Assembly (NCBI GenBank): GCA_036375215.1
Contig: DASUSH010000102.1
Span: 1 to 33,249, forward strand
Length of the DNA stretch: 33,249 bases
Direction: 5' to 3'
Source of the DNA: DASUSH01 sp036375215
GTDB lineage: Bacteria > Actinomycetota > Thermoleophilia > Solirubrobacterales > 70-9
The position numbers and the translations under genes are program-made. How positions within the stretch are numbered: the first letter of the stretch is position 1; each line of letters opens with the position of its first letter. Of this stretch, positions 21,239-29,463 are shown piece by piece. Under the pieces are notes generated by a model. It was given only the letters and a program-made list of their open reading frames with translations, was not told the DNA's origin and did not search any database.

Positions 21239-22995
21239 TCCTCGAACAGCGCGTAGCCGTACTCGCCGCGCTTGTAGGCGAGCTTGGCGATCGCCGTCAT
21301 CCGCTCGTCGTCGTTCGACTCGATCTGGTCGAAGTTGGAGGCGACGCGGCCGGCGGCGCGGGTGCAGAAGGTGTCGGCGATGTAGCGCTCCTGGCCCGAG
21401 GGCTCGATCCCCTGGTCCTCGAAGATCTGCGAGACGCGGGAGATCACCGCGACCTGGGCGAAGATGTCGGAGACGGCGGAGGAGATCCGCTTCTGCTGGA
21501 ACTGACGCTCCATGATCTCCTTGCGGTGCTCGCGCAGGAGGCCCTCCGTGACCGAGCGCAGCCGCTTCACCTGGTCGGAGATCGCGTCCGCGTGCGACTC
21601 GAGCTCCGGGTGCGCCTGGGTGATCCTGTCGGGGCGGACCTGCTGCCTGACCTGGTCGGCGGCGAAGTCGAGCAGGATGCCGATCGTCCCGATCGGGTCG
21701 CCGAGGCCGATGTCGCCGAGGCCCTCGAGCTTCTCGCCCACCGGCTTCATCCCCGAGAGCGCGATGAACGCGCGCATCACGTCGTTGGCGCCCTCGAAGA
21801 TCGGGAAGATCCGGATGTCGCGCAGGATCTGCTCGTAGGGCTCGTCCTTCATGTAGCCCGCGCCGCCCTTCAGCTGCATGACGCGGTTCGCCGCGTACCA
21901 GAGGAACTCGGTCCCGGACACCTTGCAGATCGCGGACTCGAGCGAGTAGTCCTCGACGCCGCGGTCGACGAGCCCGCACGTCATGTAACACATGGACTCC
22001 AGCCCGAAGAGGTAGGAGACCATCCAGGCGATCTTCTCCTGGACGAGCTCGAAGTCCGCCAGCGGCATGCCGAACTGGCGCCGCTCCTTCACGTGGGCGA
22101 TGGCCTTGTCGAGGAGGCCCTTCGCGGCTCCGACCGAGCCCGTGCCCAGCCCGATCCGGCCGTTGTTCAGGACCTGCATCGCGATCCGGAAGCCATCGCC
22201 GGGCTCGCCGATCACGTTCTCCGCCGGTACGCGGACGTCGTTGAAGCGCAGGCGGCGCAGGTCGTTGGCGCGCAGGCCCATCGTGTCGAAGCGCTCGCCG
22301 ACCTCGAATCCCTTCATCCCCTGCTCGAGGATCAGCGCGATGTGGCGGTCCTTGCCGTCCACCTCGCAGCGGGCGAAGGCGGTGAAGACGTCGCCCTTGC
22401 CGCCGTTGCCGATGTAGCGCTTCTCGCCGTTCAGGACCCAGGAGCCGTCGGGCTGCAGGACCGCGCGCGACTCGATGTTGTATGCGTCCGATCCCGCGCC
22501 CGGCTCGGTCAGCGCGAAGCCGGCGAGCTTGCGGCCGGAGCAGAGGTCGGGAAGGAAGCGTTCCTTTTGCTCATCGGTGCCGTAGAGATGGATCGCCTTG
22601 TAGCCGATCGACTGGTGCACGCCGAGGACGATCGAGAGCGTCGCGTCGATCTGCGTGAAGGTCTCGAACACGCGGGCGTAGCCGGTCTGCGTGAGCCCCT
22701 GGCCGCCGTACTCCTCCGGCACGTACAGGCCGAGCAGGCCTGCCTCGCCGAGGTCGCGGATGACGTCGTCGCCGACCCAGCGCTTCTCCTCGGCCGCGCG
22801 CGCGTCGAACGCGTCGCCGATCCCCCGCGCCGCGCCGATCAGGCCGCGGACCTTCTCCTGCTCCTCGGGGTCGGCCTGCGGCCACGGGAAGACCATCTCC
22901 TCCTCGATGTCGCCGAGGAAGAGCGACTTCGCGAACGAGGTCGACTCGAAGCGGCCGGGCTCGGCGTCGGTCGACTTCGTGGTCGCGGCCTCCAT
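21235..22995 (-). CDS. Acyl-CoA dehydrogenase (long form, VLCAD/ACAD9-like)
   Basis: 586-aa FAD-dependent acyl-CoA dehydrogenase, introducing a 2,3-double bond into an acyl-CoA. Conserved blocks are FALTEPGAGSDA (about 160-171), GEKRYIGNG (190-198), the substrate-loop MQLKGGAGY and the catalytic Glu401 in IFEGANDVMR. About 170 residues beyond the usual 380-aa core form a C-terminal helical domain like that of VLCAD/ACAD9. TAGGGT begins 14 bases before ATG 22995 and coincides with the stop codon of the lhgO gene. The stop shares CTAG with the convergent P450 stop. Substrate chain length cannot be read by eye. Confidence 0.94.
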   Translation of the reverse strand: MEAATTKSTDAEPGRFESTSFAKSLFLGDIEEEMVFPWPQADPEEQEKVRGLIGAARGIGDAFDARAAEEKRWVGDDVIRDLGEAGLLGLYVPEEYGGQGLTQTGYARVFETFTQIDATLSIVLGVHQSIGYKAIHLYGTDEQKERFLPDLCSGRKLAGFALTEPGAGSDAYNIESRAVLQPDGSWVLNGEKRYIGNGGKGDVFTAFARCEVDGKDRHIALILEQGMKGFEVGERFDTMGLRANDLRRLRFNDVRVPAENVIGEPGDGFRIAMQVLNNGRIGLGTGSVGAAKGLLDKAIAHVKERRQFGMPLADFELVQEKIAWMVSYLFGLESMCYMTCGLVDRGVEDYSLESAICKVSGTEFLWYAANRVMQLKGGAGYMKDEPYEQILRDIRIFPIFEGANDVMRAFIALSGMKPVGEKLEGLGDIGLGDPIGTIGILLDFAADQVRQQVRPDRITQAHPELESHADAISDQVKRLRSVTEGLLREHRKEIMERQFQQKRISSAVSDIFAQVAVISRVSQIFEDQGIEPSGQERYIADTFCTRAAGRVASNFDQIESNDDERMTAIAKLAYKRGEYGYALFED

Positions 22996-23003
22996 CGGCG
23001 ATC

Positions 23004-23009
23004 ACCCTA
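23004..23009 (-). promoter_or_regulatory. -10-like TAGGGT overlapping the lhgO stop codon
   Basis: The TAG stop of lhgO (23009-23007) begins TAGGGT, which ends 8 bases before the acyl-CoA dehydrogenase ATG (22995). Consistent with a leaderless start internal to the transcript. Confidence 0.45.
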
Positions 23010-24233
23010 CCCCGGCACCCGATCCGCAATCTCCCGGGCGAGGGCGAGCGAAGAGGTGGCCGCTGGGGACGGGGCGTTGCGGACGTGCAGGGCGCGCTCG
23101 GTCTCGGAGATCACGAAGTCGTCGACCAGGGTGCCGTCGCGGGCGAGCGCCTGGGCGCGCACGCCGGCGGGGCCGGCGACGACGTCGGCGGCGGAGAGCT
23201 CCGGCACGTAGCGGCGCAGGCCGGCGACGAACGCGCGCCGGCTGGCGGCGCGGCCGATCTCGGCGAGGCCGGCCCGCCAGTGCCGGGCCGCGAGCCGCCA
23301 GGTCCCCGGCCAGCCGAGCGTGGCGGCGAGGTCGGCGCCGACCACGCGCCGCAGCCGGTACGCGTCGCGGGCGCCCGCCATGAGCGCCGACGGCCCGAGC
23401 AGGACGTCTCCGTCGAGGCCCCGGGTCGCGTGCGCGCCGAGGAACGGCAGGTCGGGGTCGGGCACGGCGTAGATGCTCGCCCGCACGAGCTCGCGGCGCT
23501 CGGGCCGCAGCCGCAGGTAGCCGCCGCGGAACGGCACGATCCGCGGCTCCTCGGGGGCCCCGGCGGCGACCGCGAGCCGGTCCGACCAGGCCCCCGCGCA
23601 GGCGACGACGAACCCCGCCGAGGTGGTCCCGAGCGTGTGGCGCACCTCGATCGCCCCGCGCGCCGGCCGCAACGCCCCGACGCCGCAGCCCGTCACGACG
23701 CGCACCCCGGCGGCGTTCGCGTCGGCGGCGAACGAGCGGGCGACCTCGGTGAAGTCGACGACGCCCGTCGCCGGCGAGTGCAGCGCCGCGAGGCCGCGCG
23801 CGTGCGGCTCGATCGCCGCGATCTCGCCCGCCTCGACTCGCCGCAGCCCGGGGACCTCGTTGGCCACCCCTCGCCGCTCGAGCTCGTCGAGCCGCGGCAG
23901 CTCCCCCTCGGTCGCGGCGACGATCAGCTTGCCGGAGCGCTCGAACGCGATTCCGCGCTCCTCGCAGTACGCGTAGAGGTCGCGCGCGCCCTCGACGCAG
24001 AGCCGCGCCCGCAGCGAACCGGGCCGGTAGTAGATGCCGGCGTGGACGACCCCGCTCGAGTGGCCCGTCTGGTGGGCGGCGAGACGCGGCTCGCGCTCGA
24101 GGACCGCGATCGAGGCGCCGGGCCGGCGGGCGGCCAGCTCGCGCGCCACCGCGAGCCCGACGATGCCGCCCCCGACGACGACGAGGTCGCACCGGCCGGG
24201 CGGCCGCGTGACGGTGTGACCTGCGCTCTCCAT
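23007..24233 (-). CDS. lhgO: L-2-hydroxyglutarate oxidase-like FAD enzyme
   Basis: 408-aa DAO-superfamily flavoenzyme. The Rossmann FAD motif is VVVGGGIVGLAVAREL (about 18-33) and the family signature HSSGVVHAGIYYRPGSL follows at about 57-73. LhgO oxidises L-2-hydroxyglutarate to 2-oxoglutarate, passing electrons to the membrane quinone pool. ATG 24233 has minus-strand TAGGCT 6 bases upstream and no ribosome binding site. It is followed after 11 bases by the acyl-CoA dehydrogenase. Both feed electrons to the respiratory chain, but a shared pathway is only a guess. Confidence 0.88.
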   Translation of the reverse strand: MESAGHTVTRPPGRCDLVVVGGGIVGLAVARELAARRPGASIAVLEREPRLAAHQTGHSSGVVHAGIYYRPGSLRARLCVEGARDLYAYCEERGIAFERSGKLIVAATEGELPRLDELERRGVANEVPGLRRVEAGEIAAIEPHARGLAALHSPATGVVDFTEVARSFAADANAAGVRVVTGCGVGALRPARGAIEVRHTLGTTSAGFVVACAGAWSDRLAVAAGAPEEPRIVPFRGGYLRLRPERRELVRASIYAVPDPDLPFLGAHATRGLDGDVLLGPSALMAGARDAYRLRRVVGADLAATLGWPGTWRLAARHWRAGLAEIGRAASRRAFVAGLRRYVPELSAADVVAGPAGVRAQALARDGTLVDDFVISETERALHVRNAPSPAATSSLALAREIADRVPG

Positions 24234-24239
24234 CCCGCG

Positions 24240-24245
24240 AGCCTA
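24240..24245 (-). promoter_or_regulatory. Putative -10 (TAGGCT) of lhgO, leaderless
   Basis: Minus-strand TAGGCT followed by 6 bases and ATG 24233. It lies in the 44-base interval to the divergent membrane protein. Confidence 0.5.
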
Positions 24246-24277
24246 GATCCACGCACCTCCCCTGGTTGAATGCGCCC

Positions 24278-26437
24278 ATGGCGGAAGGGACGGGGAGAGC
24301 CGGCCGGCGCGCGTCGCGCGTCCTCGCCGTCGTCGGCGCGGTCCTCCTGCTCGTCGGCGTCTACTTCCTCTACGCCGCCCGCGAGCTCTTCGACGCCGAC
24401 TCCTTCGCCGGGAGCGCCGCCGAGGCGGTCGAGGACGAGCGCGTGCGCGCTCCGATCGCCGAGGCGATCGTCGACGCGATGATCGAGAACGCCGAGCCCG
24501 ACCTCGTGAACGCGCGGCCGGTGCTGATCTCCGTCACCTCGAACATCCTCGGAACCGGCGCCTTCGAGCTGGTGTTCCGCGAGGCGGCCGAGCGCGCCCA
24601 CAAGGCCCTCTTCACGCGCGACGGGGAAAACCTCGTCTTAAACCTCGCCGACGGCGCCACGCTCGCGATCGACGGGCTGCGCGCGGTCTCGCCGAAGCTC
24701 GCCGCCGAGATCCCCGACGGGACCACGGCGAAGCTGAACAGGATCGTCGAGAGCCAGCTCGCGCTCGAGCTCGCGAAGTCCGCCGAGGAGGTCCGCGTCC
24801 TCGGCTACGTCCTGCCGGTCCTCGCACTGCTCCTCCTCGCCGGCGCGGTCGCCGCCGACCCGCAGCGGCGGCGCGGGTTCCTCACCGCGACCGCCTCGGT
24901 GGCGATCGCGGCGGGCGCCGGGCTGGCGCTGCTGCTGGTCGCGAGGACGATTGTGCTCGCGCGCCTCGACACCGACCTGCAGGACGCCGGCGCCGCGGTC
25001 TGGGGCGCCTTCCTCGGTGACCTCGCGACGTGGTTCTTCGTCCTGCTCGGCGCGGCCCTGCTGCTCGCCGCCGCGGTCAACACGCGGCGCCAGCTCGATC
25101 CCGCGGAGCCGCTGCGCAAGCTGAGCTCGCTCACCGCCCGGCCCGAGGGAACCGCCGGGCAGGTGCTGCGCGCGCTCGCCGTGCTCGCGATCGGGGTCTT
25201 GATCCTCGTCAGCCCGGAGGGCTTTCTGAGGCTGTTCGCGATCGCGGTCGGCGCCTACGCGACGTTCTACGCGCTCTCCGAGCTCCTGATCCTGATCGCC
25301 CCGCCGCCGCCGCCGGGCGCGGCCGGCGAGCGCCCGCTTCACCGGCGCATCAGCCTGGGCCGGCTCGCGGCCGGGGTCGCAGTGATCGTGGTCGTCGCCG
25401 TCGTGGTCGCGATCGTCGGCCGCGATGACGGGCCGAGCGGGCCGCGCGCGCGGGCGGCGGCGTCGATCGAGCGCTGCAACGGCTTCGCCCAGCTCTGCGA
25501 CCGCCGCCTCAGCGAGGTCGCGTTCCCGTCCGTGCACAACGCGATGTCGGCGGCCAACGACGACTTCCTGATCGCGAACAACCAGCGGCCGATCCCCGAC
25601 CAGCTCGATGCCGGAGTCCGGGGGCTCCTCATCGACGCCCACTACGGCCGCCGGGGGGACGGCGGCCAGGTCGTCACCGACCTCGAGAAGGAGGGCCAGA
25701 CCCGCCAGCAGATCGCCGACGCGGTCGGCGAGGACTTCGTGCGGACCGCGGAGCGGCTCGTCGGCCGGATCACGGGCACCAAGGGCTCGGGGAAGTCCGA
25801 GCCCTACTTCTGCCACGTCTTCTGCGAGCTGGGCGCGATCCCGATGGCCGACGAGCTGGTCCGCATCCGCAAGTTCCTCGAGACACACCCCGACGAGGTC
25901 CTCGTCGTCTTCATCGAGGACTACGTGAAGCCCGCCGACATCGCCGCGGAGTTCGAGGAGGCGAAACTCGTCGACTACGCCTGGACGCAGCGGCGCGGCG
26001 AGCCGCTGCCGACCCTGCGCGAGATGATCGCCTCGGGCAGGCGGCTTTTCGTCATGGCCGAGAACGAGGGGGGCGGGGAGGAGTACCCGTGGTACGCGCA
26101 GGGGTTCGACCTCGCCCAGGAGACGCCGTACACGTTTCACTCGATCGAGGAGCTCGCGGACCCGAAGAGCTGCGACCCCAACCGTGGCAGCGCCCAGAAC
26201 CCGCTCTTCCAGGTCAACCACTGGGTCGAGGCGATCCCGCGCTCGCCGAAGACGGCGGCGAAGGTGAACGCGTTCAAGTTCCTCTACCGCCGCGCCAAGC
26301 GCTGCGACGCGGACCGCGAGCTGCTCGCCAACCTCGTCGCCGTCGACTTCTGGGAGCAAGGCGACCTGTTCGAGGTGACGCGCAAGCTGAACGGCCTCGG
26401 CCGCGACGCCGAGCCGCGGTACGCCGAGACCGGCTGA
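24278..26437 (+). CDS. Seven-TM protein fused to an extracytoplasmic PI-PLC X-like domain
   Basis: 719-aa membrane protein. TM1 is at about 14-33, a loop of 140 residues follows, and six more helices lie at about 174-192, 201-224, 248-267, 295-312, 318-341 and 362-381. The C-terminal domain (about 395-719) resembles the PI-PLC X/glycerophosphodiesterase TIM barrel: FPSVHNAMS with candidate catalytic His420, DAGVRGLLIDAHYG with Asp453 and His455, and CHVFCELG. With a cytoplasmic N-terminus and seven helices, the barrel is outside the membrane. Likely target is a phospholipid or phosphodiester; unproven. ATG 24278 is chosen over TTG 24266, which would add four residues. It is divergent from lhgO. 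Confidence 0.82.
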   Translation: MAEGTGRAGRRASRVLAVVGAVLLLVGVYFLYAARELFDADSFAGSAAEAVEDERVRAPIAEAIVDAMIENAEPDLVNARPVLISVTSNILGTGAFELVFREAAERAHKALFTRDGENLVLNLADGATLAIDGLRAVSPKLAAEIPDGTTAKLNRIVESQLALELAKSAEEVRVLGYVLPVLALLLLAGAVAADPQRRRGFLTATASVAIAAGAGLALLLVARTIVLARLDTDLQDAGAAVWGAFLGDLATWFFVLLGAALLLAAAVNTRRQLDPAEPLRKLSSLTARPEGTAGQVLRALAVLAIGVLILVSPEGFLRLFAIAVGAYATFYALSELLILIAPPPPPGAAGERPLHRRISLGRLAAGVAVIVVVAVVVAIVGRDDGPSGPRARAAASIERCNGFAQLCDRRLSEVAFPSVHNAMSAANDDFLIANNQRPIPDQLDAGVRGLLIDAHYGRRGDGGQVVTDLEKEGQTRQQIADAVGEDFVRTAERLVGRITGTKGSGKSEPYFCHVFCELGAIPMADELVRIRKFLETHPDEVLVVFIEDYVKPADIAAEFEEAKLVDYAWTQRRGEPLPTLREMIASGRRLFVMAENEGGGEEYPWYAQGFDLAQETPYTFHSIEELADPKSCDPNRGSAQNPLFQVNHWVEAIPRSPKTAAKVNAFKFLYRRAKRCDADRELLANLVAVDFWEQGDLFEVTRKLNGLGRDAEPRYAETG

Positions 26438-26501
26438 CGCCTGGCGTTCGACAGCAGGGCGAATCGAGATCGCCGCGATCCGGCCCCGGGTACATGGCCA
26501 T

Positions 26502-26517
26502 GCGACCTCGCGGTCGC
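26502..26517. promoter_or_regulatory. Inverted repeat GCGACC-N4-GGTCGC before peptidase E gene 1
   Basis: Perfect 6-bp arms ending directly at the presumed -10 (26518). A palindrome CATGGCCATG overlaps upstream at 26493-26502. It could be an operator; both are short enough to occur by chance. Confidence 0.35.
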
Positions 26518-26523
26518 GATATT
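26518..26523 (+). promoter_or_regulatory. Putative -10 (GATATT) of peptidase E gene 1, leaderless
   Basis: GATATT followed by exactly 7 bases and ATG 26531. Confidence 0.55.
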
Positions 26524-26530
26524 TCCTCGT

Positions 26531-27316
26531 ATGGAGTGCGAGTTCGCAGCCCCGCTGGTGCTCCCGGGCGAGCGCCGGCAGATCGTCGCCTTCGGCGGGG
26601 GCGGATTCTCGATGGAGAGCGGCAACCCGCTGATGGACGACTACGTCCTCGCCCTGACCGGGAAGCCGCGGCCGCGGGTCTGCTTCCTGCCATCGGCCAG
26701 CGGTGACGCAGACCATTACATCGTGCGCTTCTACCGCGAGTTCGCCGGCGCCCGCGCCGAGGCTTCGCACATCTCGCTCTTCCGCCGCCACCGCAGCCGG
26801 CTCGACCTGCGCGATCACCTGCTCTCCCAGGACCTGATCTACGTCGGCGGCGGCAGCCTGGTCAGCCTGCTCGGCGTGTGGCGCGCCCACGGGCTCGACC
26901 GCATCCTCGCCGAGGCGTGGGAGCGCGGGGTCGTCCTCTGCGGCCTCTCCGCCGGCGCGCTCTGCTGGTTCACCGACGCGCTCAGCGCCTACAACGGCCC
27001 GCCGGTCCGGATCGAGGGCCTCGGGCTCCTGCCGTGGAGCTTCACCGCCCACTTCGACGCCGAGCCCGAGCGCCGCGAGGAGTTCGAGCGCCAGCTCGTC
27101 GCGGGGATGCGCCCCGGCTACGCCGCCGAGGACGGGGCCGCCCTGCACTTCCGCGGGCTCTCGCTGCACGCCGTGGTCGGCTCGCGGCCGGGCGTCCGCG
27201 GCCACGAGCTGCGCCTGGGCCAGTCCGGCGTCGTCGCCGAGTCGCTCCCCTGCGAGTACCTGGGCGCGCGCGGCGACGGCCGGCCCTCCCCCCGGCCCGA
27301 GCTGGCCGCCGCGTAG
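26531..27316 (+). CDS. Peptidase E-like (S51 family) protein, copy 1
   Basis: 261-aa protein of the peptidase E/cyanophycinase superfamily, a class I amidotransferase-like fold with a Ser nucleophile. The elbow LCGLSAGALCWF has Ser140; IYVGGGSLVSLL (103-114) and FLPSASGD (52-59) are also typical. Peptidase E cleaves Asp-X dipeptides; cyanophycinase relatives cleave beta-Asp-Arg. Specificity cannot be settled here. It is followed 2 bases later by a clear paralogue, so the pair is co-translated. Leaderless start predicted. Confidence 0.88.
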   Translation: MECEFAAPLVLPGERRQIVAFGGGGFSMESGNPLMDDYVLALTGKPRPRVCFLPSASGDADHYIVRFYREFAGARAEASHISLFRRHRSRLDLRDHLLSQDLIYVGGGSLVSLLGVWRAHGLDRILAEAWERGVVLCGLSAGALCWFTDALSAYNGPPVRIEGLGLLPWSFTAHFDAEPERREEFERQLVAGMRPGYAAEDGAALHFRGLSLHAVVGSRPGVRGHELRLGQSGVVAESLPCEYLGARGDGRPSPRPELAAA

Positions 27317-27318
27317 TC

Positions 27319-28125
27319 GTGGACAGGCCGCGCCGCATCGTCGCCCTCGGTGGCCACGAGTTCCGCGGGCGCGGGCCCGAGCTCGCGATCCTCCAGCACG
27401 TGCTCGGGCTCTCGGGGTCGGACTCGCCCCGGGTCTGCCTGCTGCCGACCGCGGGCGGCGACTCGCGCGACGGGATCGCGGACTTCTATTCCGCCGCCGA
27501 CCGCTTCGACTGCATCCCCAGCCACCTCTCCCTCTTCCGGCTCGAGCACGAGCGCGTCGACCTGCGCCGCCACCTGCTCGCCCAGGACCTGATCTACGTG
27601 GCCGGCGGCTCGCTCGTCAACCTGCTCGCGGTCTGGCGAGCCCACCGGCTGCCCGCGCTCTTCGCCGAGGCGTGGCGCTCGGGGGTCGTGCTCGCGGGCC
27701 AGAGCGCCGGCGCGCTCTGCTGGTTCGATCACGGGATCAGCGCCTCGAGCGGGGCCCCGGCGCCGATCCGAGGCCTCGGCCTCGTCCGCGGCAGCCTCTG
27801 CGTCCACTACGCCCGCGACCCGGCGCGCAGGATCGCCTACCTCGAGGCGGTCGCCGGGGGACTCCCGGGTGGCTGGGGCATCGACGACGGGGCGGGGATC
27901 ATCTTCGAGTCCGGCGCCGAGCCCGTGCCTCTCTCCGGCCGCGAGCGCGCCAGGGTGATCCGGGTCGAGCGGGTCTCCGGCCGGGCGATCGAGATCGCCG
28001 AGAGCCCGCGCGGGCTCTCCTACCGGCCGCCGGGTCCGCGGGACCCCGCGCTCGCCGAGGCCGCGCTGCTTCGCCGGCCGCCGTCGCCGGTCGCGGCCCG
28101 GGGGCCGTTCGCGCGGCTTCGCTAG
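27319..28125 (+). CDS. Peptidase E-like (S51 family) protein, copy 2
   Basis: 268-aa paralogue of the preceding gene. Aligned blocks include HLSLFRLEHERVDLRRHLLAQDLIYV (as HISLFRRHRSRLDLRDHLLSQDLIYV in copy 1, quoted as family landmarks only around residues 69-94), AGGSLVNLLAVWRAH and the nucleophile elbow LAGQSAGALCWF with Ser129. GTG 27319 lies 2 bases after the copy 1 stop, so translation is coupled. The C-terminal 40 residues (Pro/Arg-rich) differ from copy 1. The gene ends in a TAG that also begins the -10 of the ligase gene. A tandem duplication followed by divergence is likely; the two may form a heteromer or differ in specificity. Confidence 0.87.
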   Translation: MDRPRRIVALGGHEFRGRGPELAILQHVLGLSGSDSPRVCLLPTAGGDSRDGIADFYSAADRFDCIPSHLSLFRLEHERVDLRRHLLAQDLIYVAGGSLVNLLAVWRAHRLPALFAEAWRSGVVLAGQSAGALCWFDHGISASSGAPAPIRGLGLVRGSLCVHYARDPARRIAYLEAVAGGLPGGWGIDDGAGIIFESGAEPVPLSGRERARVIRVERVSGRAIEIAESPRGLSYRPPGPRDPALAEAALLRRPPSPVAARGPFARLR

Positions 28126-28128
28126 CGT
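28123..28128 (+). promoter_or_regulatory. -10-like TAGCGT overlapping the peptidase stop codon
   Basis: TAG stop of peptidase copy 2 continues as TAGCGT, 8 bases before the ligase GTG (28137). Confidence 0.48.
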
Positions 28129-28136
28129 CCCGCGAG

Positions 28137-29096
28137 GTGCCGCTGCCGCTCTCCCCACCCGTGAAGCCCCAGCTCGCGCTCACCCGCAAGAGCCTTCCCG
28201 AGGGCGACGAGTGGGCGTACGAGCCGAAGTGGGACGGCTTCCGCGGGCTCGCCTTCGTGGACGGCGAGGACGTCTACCTGCAGTCGCGCAACGGCCGCCC
28301 GCTGCTCCGCTACTTCCCCGAGCTGCGCTTCCCGCCCGGCGAGTACGTGCTCGACGGCGAGCTCGTCGTCGTGGGCGGCGACGGCCGCGAGCAGTTCGGC
28401 GACCTCCAGCAGCGCATCCACCCCGCTGAATCGCGGATCAACATGCTCGCCGAGCAGATCCCGGTCACGTTCCGCGCCTTCGACGTGCTCGTCGTGGACG
28501 GCCAGGACATCACCGAGCGGACGCTCGCGGAGCGCCGCGAGGCGCTCGAGGCGCTGGTCGCCGGCTTCGGCGACCCGGGCTCGATCGAGGTGACGCCGCT
28601 CGTCGACTCGGCCGCCGGCGCCCAGGGCTGGCTGCAGGGCGGCGAGGGCGTGATCGCGAAGCAGCTCGACGCCCCCTACCGGCCCGGCGAGCGCAAGGGG
28701 ATGGTCAAGGTGAAGCGGGTCCGCACGGCCGACTGCGTGGTGGTCGGCTGGCGCCCGGGTAAGGAGGCCGGCACTGTCGGCTCGCTCATCCTCGGGCTCT
28801 ACGACGAGGCCGGCAAGCTGCGCGTCGTCGGGCACACCTCGGGCTTCAAGGCCAAGGAGAAGCGCGAGCTGGTCGGGAAGCTCGCGCCGTACGAGACCGG
28901 CGACCGCGGCTCCGGCGACCCCAGCCGCTGGACCGCGGGCCGCGAGCTCGAGTGGGTGACGCTGCGCCCGGAGCTCGTCGTCGAGGTCACGTTCGACCAC
29001 GTCTCCGACGGCCGCATCCGCCACGGCACCAAGGTCCAGCGCTGGCGCACGGACAAGGACCCCGCCGACTGCCTGTACGAGCAGCTCGACGCCTGA
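28137..29096 (+). CDS. ligC: ATP-dependent DNA ligase (LigC-like)
   Basis: 319-aa ATP-dependent ligase. Motif I is YEPKWDGFRG with the adenylated Lys31; motif III-like YVLDGELVV, motif IV GGEGVIAKQ and motif V KGMVKVKR follow, then an OB-fold region from about 205 with a C-terminal TKVQRWRTDKDP. It seals nicked DNA; LigC-type enzymes act in alternative end-joining or repair rather than replication. No Ku or LigD is in the window. GTG 28137 fits the TAGCGT spacing and matches family length. Confidence 0.92.
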   Translation: MPLPLSPPVKPQLALTRKSLPEGDEWAYEPKWDGFRGLAFVDGEDVYLQSRNGRPLLRYFPELRFPPGEYVLDGELVVVGGDGREQFGDLQQRIHPAESRINMLAEQIPVTFRAFDVLVVDGQDITERTLAERREALEALVAGFGDPGSIEVTPLVDSAAGAQGWLQGGEGVIAKQLDAPYRPGERKGMVKVKRVRTADCVVVGWRPGKEAGTVGSLILGLYDEAGKLRVVGHTSGFKAKEKRELVGKLAPYETGDRGSGDPSRWTAGRELEWVTLRPELVVEVTFDHVSDGRIRHGTKVQRWRTDKDPADCLYEQLDA

Positions 29097-29143
29097 GCCC
29101 GCTCCGCCGCCGGGGCGAGCCGGTTGCCGCGGCGAAGAACGGG

Positions 29144-29149
29144 TAGCTT
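29144..29149 (+). promoter_or_regulatory. Putative -10 (TAGCTT) of a small membrane protein gene, leaderless
   Basis: TAGCTT followed by exactly 7 bases and ATG 29157, with no ribosome binding site. Confidence 0.55.
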
Positions 29150-29156
29150 TCCGCGC

Positions 29157-29435
29157 ATGGGTTGCTTCGCGGCGCTGCTCGCCCTGATCTCGCCACGGCT
29201 GGCGCTGTTCTTCGTCTGGCTCTTCAGCGATCTGCTGAGCCGCGCCTTCGACAGCTGGCTGCTGCCGCTGATCGGGTTCTTCGTGCTGCCGTGGACGACG
29301 CTCGCCTACGCGGCGATGTGGGACATCGGCAGCGGCGCCAACGGGGTCGAGGGCTTCGAGTGGTTCATCGTGATCCTCGCCTTCGTCGCCGACCTCGCCT
29401 CGTACGTATCGAGCGGGCGGGCCCGGGGCACCTGA
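29157..29435 (+). CDS. Small multi-TM membrane protein, unknown function
   Basis: 92-aa hydrophobic protein with about three membrane segments: LLALISPRLALFFVWLF, WLLPLIGFFVLPWTTLAYAAM and FIVILAFVADLASYV. An aromatic-rich WDIGSGANGVEGFEW links the last two. It looks like small conserved actinobacterial membrane proteins whose function is unknown. ATG 29157 is well supported by TAGCTT 7 bases upstream. It is followed after 28 bases by the GAP-family gene on the same strand. Confidence 0.8.
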   Translation: MGCFAALLALISPRLALFFVWLFSDLLSRAFDSWLLPLIGFFVLPWTTLAYAAMWDIGSGANGVEGFEWFIVILAFVADLASYVSSGRARGT

Positions 29436-29463
29436 GCCCTCCGGATAGCCCCGGGGCGGCCGC

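Noticed and set aside
24213..24228. TGTGA at 24215 as another CRP-type site
   Set aside because: The second half-site does not match TCACA.
24266..24271. TTGAAT as -10 of the PI-PLC-like gene
   Set aside because: Spacing to ATG 24278 fits (6 bases) but the second base is T rather than the near-invariant A.
24638..27205. 855-codon minus-strand frame
   Set aside because: Antisense to the PI-PLC-like and peptidase genes; no domain signal.
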